A DNA stretch of 64,000 bases from contig NZ_KK211187.1 in assembly GCF_000620805.1 (NCBI RefSeq), positions 839,957 through 903,956 of the forward strand, read 5' to 3'. The position numbers and the translations under genes are program-made. This document shows, piece after piece, positions 1 through 8,675 of the stretch. Source of the stretch: Exiguobacterium undae DSM 14481 (lineage in GTDB: Bacteria > Bacillota > Bacilli > Exiguobacteriales > Exiguobacteriaceae). The notes below the pieces were generated by a model. That model was given only the letters and a program-made list of their open reading frames with translations. It searched no databases and was not told where the DNA came from. Each line of letters starts with the position of its first letter. Within the stretch, counting starts at the first letter, position 1.

Positions 1-174
1 CAAGCGCTCGCCGTCGCGCGAGAGCGGGGGCTTGCCTCTGTCTTGATCACCTGCAGTGCGGACAATATCGCATCCGGCCGCGTCATCTTGGCGAACGGCG
101 GTCAGGAGATTGCCTCGTATGTCACAGAGGACGGCGGACGTGTCCGGCGTTTCATCATTCCGCTGGGGGAATGA
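1..174 (+). CDS. GNAT-family N-acetyltransferase, C-terminal fragment
   Basis: The window opens inside a reading frame of 57 codons that ends with TGA at 172-174. Its last part has the pattern seen at the C-terminus of many GNAT acetyltransferases: a helix followed by a stretch with SGRVILANGG, where a conserved Asn and Gly-Gly end beta-alpha 5, and then a short beta strand with FIIPL. The acetyl-CoA loop lies upstream of the window, so the substrate cannot be guessed. The stop overlaps the region just before the next GNAT gene, so the two are probably co-transcribed. Confidence 0.6.
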   Translation, partial: QALAVARERGLASVLITCSADNIASGRVILANGGQEIASYVTEDGGRVRRFIIPLGE

Positions 175-179
175 GCACC

Positions 180-668
180 ATGAACATTCGATTAGCCGTT
201 CCGGAAGACGCCGACCGCATTGCGCAAGTGCACATCGCCTCTTGGCGGGAAACGTATCACAGCATCATTCCGACGATGTATCTGAAGCACTTGTCGCACG
301 ATAAGCGGGAGCAAGGTTGGCGGAAAAGTCTGACGGAAGGTCCGGTCTTCGTTGCGCTTGATCAGACAAACGAAGTCATCGGATTTGCGAACGGTGGACC
401 AAGCAGGGGGAGCAAAGGGACGGAAGGAGAGTTGTACGCGCTGTATCTTTTAAAAACCCATCAAGGACAAGGGACAGGGAAGCGGTTGTTTGACCACGTC
501 CTGGCAGACCTGCGGCAGCAAGGCTGCACGTCTTGTGTCGTCCATGTGTTGGCGGATAATCCGTCCCGTTTCTTTTATGAACGCTTCGGCGGACGTCTCG
601 TTTTTGAACAACGGATCGAGCGGGGTGGGAAACAACTGATGGAGTACACGTATCGAATCATGCTCTGA
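180..668 (+). CDS. GNAT-family N-acetyltransferase
   Basis: This is a 162-residue single-domain GNAT protein that would transfer an acetyl group from acetyl-CoA to an unknown small molecule or protein amine. The N-terminal IRLAVPEDADRIAQVHIASW is the usual beta1-alpha1 start, and ALYLLKTHQGQGTGKRLF near residues 80-100 is the acetyl-CoA loop, of the Q-G-x-G-x-G/K type. An ATG also occurs at 171, but the GGGGGA at 165-170 sits directly against it and about 9 nt from the ATG at 180, so 180 is preferred. A terminator shared with the convergent yumC follows. The substrate is unknown. Confidence 0.8.
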   Translation: MNIRLAVPEDADRIAQVHIASWRETYHSIIPTMYLKHLSHDKREQGWRKSLTEGPVFVALDQTNEVIGFANGGPSRGSKGTEGELYALYLLKTHQGQGTGKRLFDHVLADLRQQGCTSCVVHVLADNPSRFFYERFGGRLVFEQRIERGGKQLMEYTYRIML

Positions 669-695
669 CGATCATCCAATCTATAAGCCAAAAAA

Positions 696-735
696 AGCAG
701 CGTCACTTCGATCCGGAAATCGAGGTGACGCTGCT
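696..735. terminator. Bidirectional intrinsic terminator between GNAT gene and yumC
   Basis: A 17-bp near-perfect stem (AGCAGCGTCACTTCGAT with its complement) surrounds a short loop. A run of A precedes it, which is T on the minus strand. It lies between convergent stop codons, so it should serve both genes. Confidence 0.8.
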
Positions 736-747
736 GTTGGGTCATGC

Positions 748-1743
748 TTAATGGTTTTTGACTTTTTCAAAAAGACTTGTGGAGTGTTGCGGATGACGGG
801 CTGATGGGTCAACAAGCAACTTCGCTTGGTTGACGGCAATCGGAGCTTCTCCGAAACCGGTCGCAATCAATTTGACACGACCGTCATAAGTCGCGATATC
901 CCCACAGGCAAAGACGCCGGGAATCGCTGTTTCCATCTTCGAGTTAACGCGGATCGAATTGCGTTCGAACTCGACTTCCCACTCCTTGAGTGGTCCGAGC
1001 GAGGAAACGAAACCGAAGTTACAGACGACATCATCTGCGCCGACGACGATGACTTCATCCGTTTCGGCATGTTTAAACGTCAGCGTTTCGATGCTGTCAT
1101 CCCCTGTGACCGATTCGAGCGTATACGGTGTCATGACATTGACGGACGAGTTATGCAACAATTCGACTGTATGTTCATGAGCCCGGAATTTATCACGACG
1201 GTGGACGAGCGTGACGGATTTGGCGATCGGCTCAAGCATCAAGGACCAGTCAACGGCGGAATCGCCGCCGCCGAGCAAGACGACTTGACGGTCTTTGAAG
1301 CGGTCCATCTCGTTGACGAAGTAATGCAGGTTACTTGTCTCAAACCGTTCTGCATCGGCAACGCCGAGCGGGCGGGCGGCAAACGAGCCGTTTCCGGCCG
1401 TCAGAATGACAGTTTTCGTGTAATGTTCTCCCTTATTCGTCACGAGGCGGATCAGTCCGTCATCGAGACGTTCGTAAGCAAGCACTGTCTCGCCGAGGAC
1501 ATAGGTCGGATCAAATTCGTTTGCCTGTTCGAGCAGACGATCGACTAAATCCTGTGCTTTGACTTTCGGGAAGCCGGCAATATCGTATATATATTTTTCA
1601 GGATAAAGCGTCGCCAGTTGTCCACCGAGTTGTGGCAGACTTTCGATGACTTTCGTCTTCATCTGACGCATGCCTGAGTAAAAAGCGGTAAACAGTCCGA
1701 CTGGGCCACCGCCGATAATCGTTACATCATATGGTTGGTGCAT
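748..1743 (-). CDS. yumC: Ferredoxin/flavodoxin-NADP+ reductase, thioredoxin-reductase-like (YumC type)
   Basis: This 331-residue FAD protein moves electrons between NADPH and ferredoxin or flavodoxin in the cytosol. The FAD-binding GGGPVG is at about 11-16, the NADPH-binding GGGDSAVDW at about 158-166, and the second FAD motif with CGDIA near 285. The overall fold is that of thioredoxin reductase, but the redox CxxC pair expected just before the NADPH domain is absent, which separates bacterial type-2 FNRs (YumC) from TrxB. A strong AGGAGGG precedes the start. It is divergent from the NADH dehydrogenase gene, as in the yum region of Bacillus. The flavodoxin at 22774 could be one partner, which is inference. 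Confidence 0.9.
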   Translation of the reverse strand: MHQPYDVTIIGGGPVGLFTAFYSGMRQMKTKVIESLPQLGGQLATLYPEKYIYDIAGFPKVKAQDLVDRLLEQANEFDPTYVLGETVLAYERLDDGLIRLVTNKGEHYTKTVILTAGNGSFAARPLGVADAERFETSNLHYFVNEMDRFKDRQVVLLGGGDSAVDWSLMLEPIAKSVTLVHRRDKFRAHEHTVELLHNSSVNVMTPYTLESVTGDDSIETLTFKHAETDEVIVVGADDVVCNFGFVSSLGPLKEWEVEFERNSIRVNSKMETAIPGVFACGDIATYDGRVKLIATGFGEAPIAVNQAKLLVDPSARHPQHSTSLFEKVKNH

Positions 1744-1833
1744 CTGAGTCCCTCCTAAAGTTGGATACTCCTATTATATAGGAAGATGGGTTCCATGTGG
1801 CAAGTGCGGGACATCTCACATTTTTTTCAGGGA

Positions 1834-1862
1834 TTGCATATTTTTACTTTGCAATCTATGAT
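1834..1862 (+). promoter_or_regulatory. Sigma-A promoter of the NADH dehydrogenase gene
   Basis: TTGCAT at 1834-1839 and TATGAT at 1857-1862 are separated by 17 bp. Transcription would start near 1869 and run through the Rex-like operator at 1938. Confidence 0.6.
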
Positions 1863-1937
1863 AGAAAATGGTTCAATGAACGTATAGACGTGTGAACATT
1901 ATTTGAACAAAGTTTTTGAGCATTTATCTGCAATTGA

Positions 1938-1955
1938 ATGTGAAGAAAATCACAA
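1938..1955 (+). promoter_or_regulatory. Rex operator candidate upstream of ndh
   Basis: ATGTGAAGAAAATCACAA matches the Bacillota Rex consensus TTGTGAA-N4-TTCACAA at 12 of its 14 fixed positions; only the outermost left T and the first T of the right arm are A. It ends 31 bp before the ndh start and downstream of the predicted promoter, so Rex bound here would act as a roadblock. Rex senses NADH/NAD+ and controls the orthologous gene in B. subtilis. Confidence 0.7.
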
Positions 1956-1986
1956 CAAAACTATTAAGCGTAAGGGGTATCAGAAC

Positions 1987-3198
1987 ATGAACACACCAAA
2001 CATTGTTATTCTTGGAGCCGGCTACGGTGGATTGATCACAGCAGTCAACCTTCAAAAAAAACTTGGCGTTGACCAAGCGAACATCACTTTAATCAACAAA
2101 CACGATTATCATTACCAAACAACGTGGTTACACGAACCAGCAGCAGGAACGATGTCTGCTGAACAAGCGCGTATCTACATCAATGATGTCATCAATCCTT
2201 CACGTGTCAAACTTGTCAAAGGTATCGTCGAGAAGGTCGATACGGCAAACAACACAGTGAAGCTCGTCGACGGTGGAACAGTCCCTTACGATTATGTCGT
2301 CGTGGCGCTTGGTGGCGTTCCTGAAACATTCGGCATTAAAGGGTTGAAAGAGAACGCTCTAACGATCAGTTCATTGAACAGTGTCCGAAAAATCAAGGAA
2401 CACATCGACTACTCATTCGCAGAGTACAAAACAACGGGTTCAACAAACCGTTCACTCTTGACGATCGTCGTCGGTGGTGCTGGATTTACGGGTATTGAGT
2501 TCATGGGTGAACTCGTCAACCGGATTCCGGAACTTTGCAAACAATATGATATCCCACGCGAACTCGTTCGTGTCGTCAATATCGAAGCGGCTCCAACGGT
2601 CCTTCCTGGATTTGATGCGGATCTCGTCAACTACGCACACAAATGGCTTGAGCGCCAAGGTATCGAGTTCAAACTCGGTAACGGCATCAAGGAATGTGCA
2701 CCGGGCAGTGTGACATTCGGACCGCTCCAAGGTGACACAACAGAAACGATCGAAGCGAACACAATCATCTGGACAGGTGGCGTCAGCGGTAACCCGGTTG
2801 TTGCAGCATCTGGCTTTGAAGCGATGCGTAACCGTGTCGTCGTCGCAGAAGACCTCCGTGTTCCTGGACATGAAAATGTCTTCATGATCGGTGACTGTTC
2901 AGCTGTTATGGATCCGGCTTCAAACCGTCCGTACCCGCCGACTGCTCAGATCGCGACACAACAAGCACACAAAGTGGCTGAGAACATCTCGGCACTGATC
3001 GGTGGACGTCAAACATCGACATTCACATACGAGAACAAAGGAACGGTCGCTTCACTTGGTCATAAAGACGGCATCGGCATGGTCTTCGGTAAGAAGATTT
3101 ACGGTCGCAATGCATCATTCATGAAAAAAGTCATCGACAACAAGCATTTCCTTGAGCTCAAAAAAATTGGTCTTGCCATCAAAAAAGGTAAATTCTAA
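1987..3198 (+). CDS. ndh: Type II NADH:quinone oxidoreductase (NDH-2)
   Basis: This 403-residue FAD enzyme passes electrons from NADH to menaquinone at the inner face of the membrane without pumping protons. GAGYGG at 10-15 binds FAD, VVGGAGFTGIE near 161-171 binds NADH, and AQIATQQAHKVAENI near 320 carries the AQxAxQ quinone-site motif of NDH-2. The frame is open further upstream, but AAGGGG about 9 nt before the ATG at 1987 and alignment with the usual N-terminus fix the start. It is the YumB homologue, divergent from yumC and followed by yuiB as in Bacillus. Regulation by Rex is suggested by the operator at 1938-1955. Confidence 0.92.
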   Translation: MNTPNIVILGAGYGGLITAVNLQKKLGVDQANITLINKHDYHYQTTWLHEPAAGTMSAEQARIYINDVINPSRVKLVKGIVEKVDTANNTVKLVDGGTVPYDYVVVALGGVPETFGIKGLKENALTISSLNSVRKIKEHIDYSFAEYKTTGSTNRSLLTIVVGGAGFTGIEFMGELVNRIPELCKQYDIPRELVRVVNIEAAPTVLPGFDADLVNYAHKWLERQGIEFKLGNGIKECAPGSVTFGPLQGDTTETIEANTIIWTGGVSGNPVVAASGFEAMRNRVVVAEDLRVPGHENVFMIGDCSAVMDPASNRPYPPTAQIATQQAHKVAENISALIGGRQTSTFTYENKGTVASLGHKDGIGMVFGKKIYGRNASFMKKVIDNKHFLELKKIGLAIKKGKF

Positions 3199-3209
3199 GT
3201 TCACGTTTT

Positions 3210-3243
3210 AGGCAAATGTACACTCGTGCATTTGCCTTTTTTG
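3210..3243 (+). terminator. Intrinsic terminator after ndh
   Basis: AGGCAAATG pairs with CATTTGCCT around a ten-base loop and is followed by a T run. It separates ndh from yuiB. Confidence 0.85.
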
Positions 3244-3279
3244 TCGGTTATACTAAAAGAGATTCAAAGGGGGAACAGT

Positions 3280-3597
3280 ATGCATATCATTCAAGCCGTG
3301 ATCGGGAGTGTTCTTTATCTCGTCATGTTCTTTAGTATCGGTTTTATCTTAAACATGTTGTTACGCAGTACGTGGATCATGCTTGTGTTGTATCCGCTGA
3401 TCATCATCATGATGATTGATAATCAATCGACGCTTGATTATTTCACGAATGCACGCGAAGCGATTCCGAATCTGGGTGAACGAATCATGGGTCTGCAGAC
3501 GGCAGATGTCACGATGTTTGCAGCCGGTCTTGCCGGAATCATCATCGCCGGTATGTCGATTCGCTTCCTGCGTAAAAGCGGTTACCAAATGTTTTAA
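3280..3597 (+). CDS. yuiB: YuiB-like small integral membrane protein
   Basis: This 105-residue protein has three predicted membrane segments (about 3-25, 30-48 and 78-96) and a short soluble stretch between the second and third. The motif GFILNMLLRSTWIM recalls the YuiB family, which sits beside the NDH-2 gene in Bacillus. The function is not known. The start at 3280 is supported by AAAGGGGG about 8 nt upstream; a longer frame from 3226 runs through the preceding terminator and is rejected. The conserved position next to ndh suggests a link to respiration, which is inference only. Confidence 0.75.
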   Translation: MHIIQAVIGSVLYLVMFFSIGFILNMLLRSTWIMLVLYPLIIIMMIDNQSTLDYFTNAREAIPNLGERIMGLQTADVTMFAAGLAGIIIAGMSIRFLRKSGYQMF

Positions 3598-3624
3598 AGT
3601 CTACTTGAGTAAGTAGACTTTTTT
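3596..3624 (+). terminator. Intrinsic terminator after yuiB
   Basis: AAGTCTACTT pairs with AAGTAGACTT around a short loop, followed by a T run, directly after the yuiB stop. Confidence 0.85.
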
Positions 3625-3700
3625 AGTGCGTTAAAACACGTTATAATAAAAACAGTGTCTTTTTAAAAAAATGTGTAAGAGCAGATAGGGTTGAGAGCGA

Positions 3701-4558
3701 ATGGATAAACAAATGTACCACGTTATCAAGGTCTTGAATAATAATGTCGTCATTTGTTCGACTGGTGCGAATCAGGAAGTCATTATCCTCGCGAAAGGGA
3801 TTGGCTTCGGTCGGAAGCCAGGCGATCAACTAACGGATCTTGAGAAGCTGGAAAAAGTCTATACGTTAAAAGATAAAGACGAGCAGGCGCAGTACAAAGC
3901 ACTCGTCGGGCATCTCGATGAAAACTTCATCGCTTTGATGAACGAGATCGTTTCCATGATTGAGACACGGTTCGGAAAACGTGTTGATGAACATATTCAT
4001 ATCGGATTGACGGATCACTTGACGTTTACCTTCAAACGCTTGGAGCAAGGGATGGAAGTGACGAATCCGTTTCTCGCGGAAACGGAAGCGTTGTATCCGG
4101 AAGAATATGCGCTGGCAGAAGAAATCGTTGAATTTATCAGTGCGGAGATGAATTTTTATTTACCACCGGCCGAAACAGGATTTATTGCCCTCCACATCCA
4201 TTCGGCGACGAACTTCAAGGATGTTCTTGAAGTGAACCGGCATCATCAATTGGTCGGATTGATTGCCAGTCACATCGAGCAACGGTTGCAGATCAAAATC
4301 GATCGAAAATCATTGGATTACAAGCGCTTAATCCGCCACTTGCGTTCGGCGATTGAAAGGGTTTCCAATGGGGAGTATCTAGAGGCGCCAGAAAAAGTAG
4401 AAAAGCTATTGCGTGAAGAATATCCGCTGTGCTATGATACTGCTTGGGAGCTGATGTCCATCATGGAACGTCAGCTGAAGAAAGCGGTACCGCGCGGTGA
4501 AGCGACGTATCTTACGATGCATCTGCAACGCTTAGTGCAGTACGATTTAGGTAAATGA
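3701..4558 (+). CDS. glcT: GlcT-type PTS-controlled transcription antiterminator
   Basis: This 285-residue BglG-family protein binds a nascent RNA hairpin and prevents termination ahead of the glucose permease gene. An N-terminal RNA-binding CAT domain (about 1-60) is followed by two PTS regulation domains (about 70-170 and 175-285). Candidate phosphorylated histidines lie at 98-106 and 165-167. When glucose is absent, phosphorylation by EII-Glc keeps the protein inactive. Directly downstream lies a ribonucleic antiterminator sequence at 4568-4598 and then ptsG, the same order as glcT-ptsG in Bacillus, which makes GlcT more likely than LicT or SacT. Confidence 0.92.
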   Translation: MDKQMYHVIKVLNNNVVICSTGANQEVIILAKGIGFGRKPGDQLTDLEKLEKVYTLKDKDEQAQYKALVGHLDENFIALMNEIVSMIETRFGKRVDEHIHIGLTDHLTFTFKRLEQGMEVTNPFLAETEALYPEEYALAEEIVEFISAEMNFYLPPAETGFIALHIHSATNFKDVLEVNRHHQLVGLIASHIEQRLQIKIDRKSLDYKRLIRHLRSAIERVSNGEYLEAPEKVEKLLREEYPLCYDTAWELMSIMERQLKKAVPRGEATYLTMHLQRLVQYDLGK

Positions 4559-4567
4559 CCGCACGGA

Positions 4568-4598
4568 CTACGTGTTACTGATACGATCAGGCATGAGT
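4568..4598 (+). promoter_or_regulatory. RAT: GlcT-binding ribonucleic antiterminator of ptsG
   Basis: The segment beginning ACTACGTGTTACTGATACGA and ending TCAGGCATGAGT closely resembles the GlcT target in the B. subtilis ptsG leader as I recall it. It starts 10 nt after the glcT stop. Its 3' half is also the left arm of the terminator below, so RAT and terminator are mutually exclusive. Confidence 0.85.
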
Positions 4599-4690
4599 GG
4601 GATGTCGGGCAAAATGGTTTATTTCCGTTAGAATTTTTTCGCGGGATAAGTGTATTTTGTCTACAATCCGCTTGTGCCTGATTTTTTTCT
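4586..4690 (+). terminator. Conditional terminator in the ptsG leader
   Basis: ATCAGGCATGAGTGGGAT (4586-4603) can pair, with a few G-U pairs, with ATCCGCTTGTGCCTGAT (4666-4682). The right arm is followed by TTTTTTT. This is the terminator expected to be blocked when GlcT stabilises the RAT. Confidence 0.8.
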
Positions 4691-4780
4691 GTAAAAATCG
4701 GTCGGATGTCTGACTTTTTTCAACCCGTCATTGGTATTATTCATTATTTTTAGTTTTTACATCAAAAGGAGGAAACACAC

Positions 4781-6304
4781 ATGTTCAAACAGATTTTTGC
4801 TGTTCTTCAACGTGTTGGTAAAGCGTTGATGCTTCCTGTTGCGATTTTGCCTGCTGCCGGTATCTTACTCGGATTCGGTAACGCCATGCAAAATCCGAAC
4901 TTGACGTCAAAACTCGAGTTCTTAAAAAATGATGCAATCATCAAGGTTGCAAAATTGATGGAAGCAGCCGGAGATATCATCTTCGGTAACTTAGCACTCT
5001 TATTCGCCGTCGGTGTCGCGATCGGATTAGCAGGAGACGGCGCAGCCGGACTTGCTGCCATCGTCGGATTCCTGATCATGAACAAAACGATGAGCATTTG
5101 GCTCGGCGTTACACCAGAAATGGTGTCAAATGGTCAAGGATATGCCAACGTACTTGGTATTCCAACGCTTCAAACAGGGGTTTTCGGTGGTATCATCATC
5201 GGTTTAATCGCCGCCTGGGCCTACGGGAAGTATCATAATCTCGAATTGCCGCAGTTCCTCGGATTCTTCGCAGGAAAACGTTTTGTTCCAATCGTTACAG
5301 CAGTTGTTTCATTGTTCGCAGGTCTTGTACTTGTTTTCGTTTGGCCGTTCGCTCAAGACGGGTTGAACACATTCTCCCACTTCATGATGGAGAAAAACCC
5401 GACGCTTGCAGCATTCGTCTTTGGTCTCATTGAACGTTCATTGATTCCATTTGGTCTTCACCATATCTTCTATGCACCATTCTGGTTCGAATTCGGTTCG
5501 TACACGAATGCAGCAGGAGACGTGGTTCGTGGTGACCAAGCAATTTTCTTCGCTCAGTTAAAAGATAACGTTGAATTAACAGCTGGTACGTTCATGACTG
5601 GTAAATTCCCGTTCATGATGTTCGGTCTTCCAGCAGCAGCACTTGCAATGTACCACGAAGCACGCCCAGAGCGTCGCGCAGTCGTTGGTGGTCTTCTTGG
5701 ATCAGCAGCACTTACAGCTTTCTTAACAGGTATCACAGAGCCAATCGAATTCGCATTCTTATTCGTTGCTCCAATCTTGTTCGCAGTTCACGCAGTCTTC
5801 GCAGGTCTTTCGTTCATGACAATGCAACTCTTGAACGTTAAAATCGGGATGACATTCTCAGGTGGATTGATTGACTTCCTTCTCTTCGGTGTCCTTCCAG
5901 GACGTACGCAGTGGTGGCTCGTCATCGTCGTCGGTCTTGTTCTCGCAGTTGTTTACTACGTTGGATTCCGTTTCGCAATCCGCAAGTTCAACTTGAAAAC
6001 ACCAGGTCGTGAAGACGAAGTACAAGAAACGTCAATGGCTCAAGGATCTGAGCTTGCAGCAGGTATCCTCGATGCACTCGGTTCTGAATCAAACATCAAA
6101 CACCTTGACGCATGTATCACACGTCTTCGTGTTGAAGTTCTTGATAAATCAAAAGTTGATAAAAACGAATTGAAAAAATTAGGTGCGGCAGGTGTTCTTG
6201 AGGTTGGTAACAACGTTCAAGCAATCTACGGACCAAAATCAGATAACATTAAATCTGAAATTCAAGCGGTCATCAACTCACGTAAACAAGAAAAATCAGT
6301 CTAA
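4781..6304 (+). CDS. ptsG: PTS glucose permease EIICB, without EIIA domain
   Basis: This 507-residue protein takes up glucose and phosphorylates it to glucose-6-phosphate. The EIIC membrane domain covers about 1-410, with the conserved segment GITEPIEF, and the EIIB domain about 425-507. Cys445 in [10 protein letters not shown] is the phosphorylated residue. There is no EIIA domain: the protein ends where PtsG of Bacillus continues through a linker. EIIA must come in trans, most simply from the neighbouring three-domain copy at 6437. Codon usage is rich in CTT, CGT, ACA and GCA and differs from the second copy, suggesting strong expression. It is controlled by the GlcT leader. Confidence 0.92.
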   Translation: MFKQIFAVLQRVGKALMLPVAILPAAGILLGFGNAMQNPNLTSKLEFLKNDAIIKVAKLMEAAGDIIFGNLALLFAVGVAIGLAGDGAAGLAAIVGFLIMNKTMSIWLGVTPEMVSNGQGYANVLGIPTLQTGVFGGIIIGLIAAWAYGKYHNLELPQFLGFFAGKRFVPIVTAVVSLFAGLVLVFVWPFAQDGLNTFSHFMMEKNPTLAAFVFGLIERSLIPFGLHHIFYAPFWFEFGSYTNAAGDVVRGDQAIFFAQLKDNVELTAGTFMTGKFPFMMFGLPAAALAMYHEARPERRAVVGGLLGSAALTAFLTGITEPIEFAFLFVAPILFAVHAVFAGLSFMTMQLLNVKIGMTFSGGLIDFLLFGVLPGRTQWWLVIVVGLVLAVVYYVGFRFAIRKFNLKTPGREDEVQETSMAQGSELAAGILDALGSESNIKHLDACITRLRVEVLDKSKVDKNELKKLGAAGVLEVGNNVQAIYGPKSDNIKSEIQAVINSRKQEKSV

Positions 6305-6311
6305 TGCGCTA

Positions 6312-6344
6312 AAGGACCTTTCCGATTCGGAAAGGTTCTTTTTT
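6312..6344 (+). terminator. Intrinsic terminator after first ptsG
   Basis: AGGACCTTTCC pairs with GGAAAGGTTCT around GATTC, followed by T7. It separates the two ptsG copies, so the second needs its own promoter or read-through. Confidence 0.85.
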
Positions 6345-6436
6345 TCTGGAAATAAATATGAAACAAATAGTTTTGTACGAGAAACATTAAGGGTATGAAC
6401 TAAGTAGTCTGGTCAAAAAAAGGAGGGAAATCACTG

Positions 6437-8530
6437 ATGTGGAAAAATGTGTTCGGTGTGTTGCAACGGATCGGTAAAGCGTTGATGTTACCGGTTGCGA
6501 TCCTACCGGCAGCGGGGCTTCTCCTGGCGTTTGGTACGGCGTTTCAAAACCCGAATCTGACGCAGTATCTTCCGTTTCTCGAAAATGACGCACTGGTCGT
6601 CATTTGGCGGGTTATGCAGGATGCCGGGGATATCATCTTTGCCAATCTAGGATTATTGTTTGCCGTCGGGGTTGCGATTGGTCTTGCGAATGGTGAAGGG
6701 GTCGCAGGGTTAGCCGCGATTGTTGGATTCTTGATCATGAACAAGGTCATCAGTTCGTTTTTACAGATTACACCGGAAAAGATTACAGAAGCACAGCAGT
6801 CAAGTGACTTATCGTATGCCACCGTGTTAGGGATACCCACCCTGCAAATGGGGGTATTCGGAGGGATTATCGCCGGATTGATAGCGGCGTACAGCTATAA
6901 TAAATTCTTTAAAATTAAATTGCCGGACTTCCTTGGATTCTTTGCCGGTAAACGGTTTGTCCCGATTGCTACAGCGCTATTTAGTTTAGTCGCTGGTTTT
7001 GCGCTGTCTTACATTTGGCCGCCGATCGGAACGGGAATCAATACGTTCTCGAAAACGATCATCGAATCAAATGAAACGTTATCTGCCTTCATCTTTGGAT
7101 TAGTCGAACGTTCTCTTATTCCGTTTGGTCTGCACCACATTTGGTATTCAAGTTTCTGGTTCCAGTTTGGCGAATATACGGATAAAGCCGGTACGATCGT
7201 CAACGGGGATCAGCGGATTTTCTTCGCCCAGTTGAAAGACGGGGTTCCGTTCACAGCCGGGACATACATGACCGGTAAATATCCGTTCATGATGTTCGGA
7301 CTTCCGGCTGCCTGTCTTGCGATGTACCATACCGTCGCAAAAGACCGCCGGAAAGCGGTCGAAGGGTTATACTTCTCCGCTGCCCTGACATCATTTTTGA
7401 CAGGGATCACCGAGCCGGTTGAGTTCTCATTCGTATTCGTGGCACCATTGTTGTTTGCGGTTCACGCTGTTTTTGCCGGATTATCGTTCATGATCATGGA
7501 CATTTTGAACGTCAAGATCGGGATGACATTCTCCGGGGGATTAATTGATTACACGTTATTTGGTATTTTACCGAACCGGACCTCCTGGTGGCTTGTCATA
7601 CCGGTTGGACTTGCTTTCGCGGTCATCTACTACTTCGGTTTCCGCTTCGTCATCAAAAAGTTCGATTTGAAGATTCCCGGACGCGAAGCGATTCAGGAAG
7701 GAGCTGCAACATCAAGTGCAACGGCAGGCGAATTGCCGTATGAAATTCTGCAAGCCTTTGGCGGTGCCTCGAACATCAAACACTTGGATGCCTGTATCAC
7801 GCGGCTCCGGATTACCGTCAACGATAAGTCGGGCGTCAACAAAGAGCGGTTGAAACAGTTGGGTGCCGCGGGTGTCCTTGAAGTCGGAGACAACGTACAA
7901 GCGATCTTCGGTCCGAAGTCGGATGGCATCAAGACCGAGATGGCAGAAATCATGAACGATCCGAACTATAAACCGCCGGTCAAACCGGAAGCAGATCCGA
8001 TTCCACAAGTGCCGACGGGAGCGGAAGCACGGACCGATGACCGGTCGGGCTTAGCCGGAACAGACGGTGCTTATGTACCGAGTGACGGTTATGTTTCTCC
8101 ATTGAGCGGTGTGATTCGTTCGCTCGATGACGTACCGGATCAAGTCTTCTCCGGACGGATGATGGGAGACGGTTATGCGATTGAGCCGACAGAAGGATAT
8201 GTCGTTTCCCCGGTTTCGGGTGAAATCACAACCTTCTTCCCAACTAAACACGCGATTGGCATCCTTGCGGATAATGGAGACGAGATCTTGATTCATATCG
8301 GCATTGATACCGTTTCGCTTGAAGGAAAAGGATTTGAAGCCCTTGCGAAAGCGGGCGATCGGGTCGAACCAGGTTCGCCGTTGTTAAGCGTCGATCTGGA
8401 ACAAATCCGACCACTCGTCCCGTCACTCCTGACACCAATCATCGTCACAAACAGCGGCGACCGGAAAGTCTCGGTCGATGTTGGAAAAACAGTCGAAGCC
8501 GGCGAAAAAATGTCGTATGATATCAAGTGA
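6437..8530 (+). CDS. ptsG: PTS glucose permease EIICBA (second copy)
   Basis: This 697-residue permease has the full EIIC-EIIB-EIIA order. EIIC spans about 1-415 and EIIB about 430-510, with Cys453 in [10 protein letters not shown]. An acidic, Pro-rich linker (about 504-540) leads to EIIA at about 545-697. In EIIA, His620 in [10 protein letters not shown] is the phosphorylated residue and His605 in KHAIGI its partner. EIICB is closely similar to the first copy, so this looks like a tandem duplication in which the upstream copy lost EIIA. No RAT-like leader is visible here; AAGGAGG lies 7-8 nt before the ATG. A glucosamine or maltose specificity cannot be excluded. Confidence 0.9.
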   Translation: MWKNVFGVLQRIGKALMLPVAILPAAGLLLAFGTAFQNPNLTQYLPFLENDALVVIWRVMQDAGDIIFANLGLLFAVGVAIGLANGEGVAGLAAIVGFLIMNKVISSFLQITPEKITEAQQSSDLSYATVLGIPTLQMGVFGGIIAGLIAAYSYNKFFKIKLPDFLGFFAGKRFVPIATALFSLVAGFALSYIWPPIGTGINTFSKTIIESNETLSAFIFGLVERSLIPFGLHHIWYSSFWFQFGEYTDKAGTIVNGDQRIFFAQLKDGVPFTAGTYMTGKYPFMMFGLPAACLAMYHTVAKDRRKAVEGLYFSAALTSFLTGITEPVEFSFVFVAPLLFAVHAVFAGLSFMIMDILNVKIGMTFSGGLIDYTLFGILPNRTSWWLVIPVGLAFAVIYYFGFRFVIKKFDLKIPGREAIQEGAATSSATAGELPYEILQAFGGASNIKHLDACITRLRITVNDKSGVNKERLKQLGAAGVLEVGDNVQAIFGPKSDGIKTEMAEIMNDPNYKPPVKPEADPIPQVPTGAEARTDDRSGLAGTDGAYVPSDGYVSPLSGVIRSLDDVPDQVFSGRMMGDGYAIEPTEGYVVSPVSGEITTFFPTKHAIGILADNGDEILIHIGIDTVSLEGKGFEALAKAGDRVEPGSPLLSVDLEQIRPLVPSLLTPIIVTNSGDRKVSVDVGKTVEAGEKMSYDIK

Positions 8531-8538
8531 TTTCCGCA

Positions 8539-8579
8539 AGACACGATCTCTTCTTTTGGAGAGAACGTGTCTTTTTTTG
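8539..8579 (+). terminator. Intrinsic terminator after second ptsG
   Basis: AAGACACG(ATCTCTT) pairs with (AGAGA)ACGTGTCTT around a short loop, followed by T7. Confidence 0.8.
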
Positions 8580-8675
8580 TTGTTATACATTCAGTAATGA
8601 GAATTTGCACATATGATGATACAATGAATAAGCTATTATGAAGATTAGCTATTTTTTCAAGGGAGAGGTGAGTCG

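Noticed and set aside
826-1548. 240-codon plus-strand frame antisense to yumC
   Set aside because: It lies fully inside a well-supported gene, has no ribosome site, and the product has no recognisable features; it reflects codon phase.
1891-1909. TGTGAACATTATTTGAACA as a second Rex site at ndh
   Set aside because: The right half does not match the Rex half-site at the required spacing; the site at 1938 is far better.
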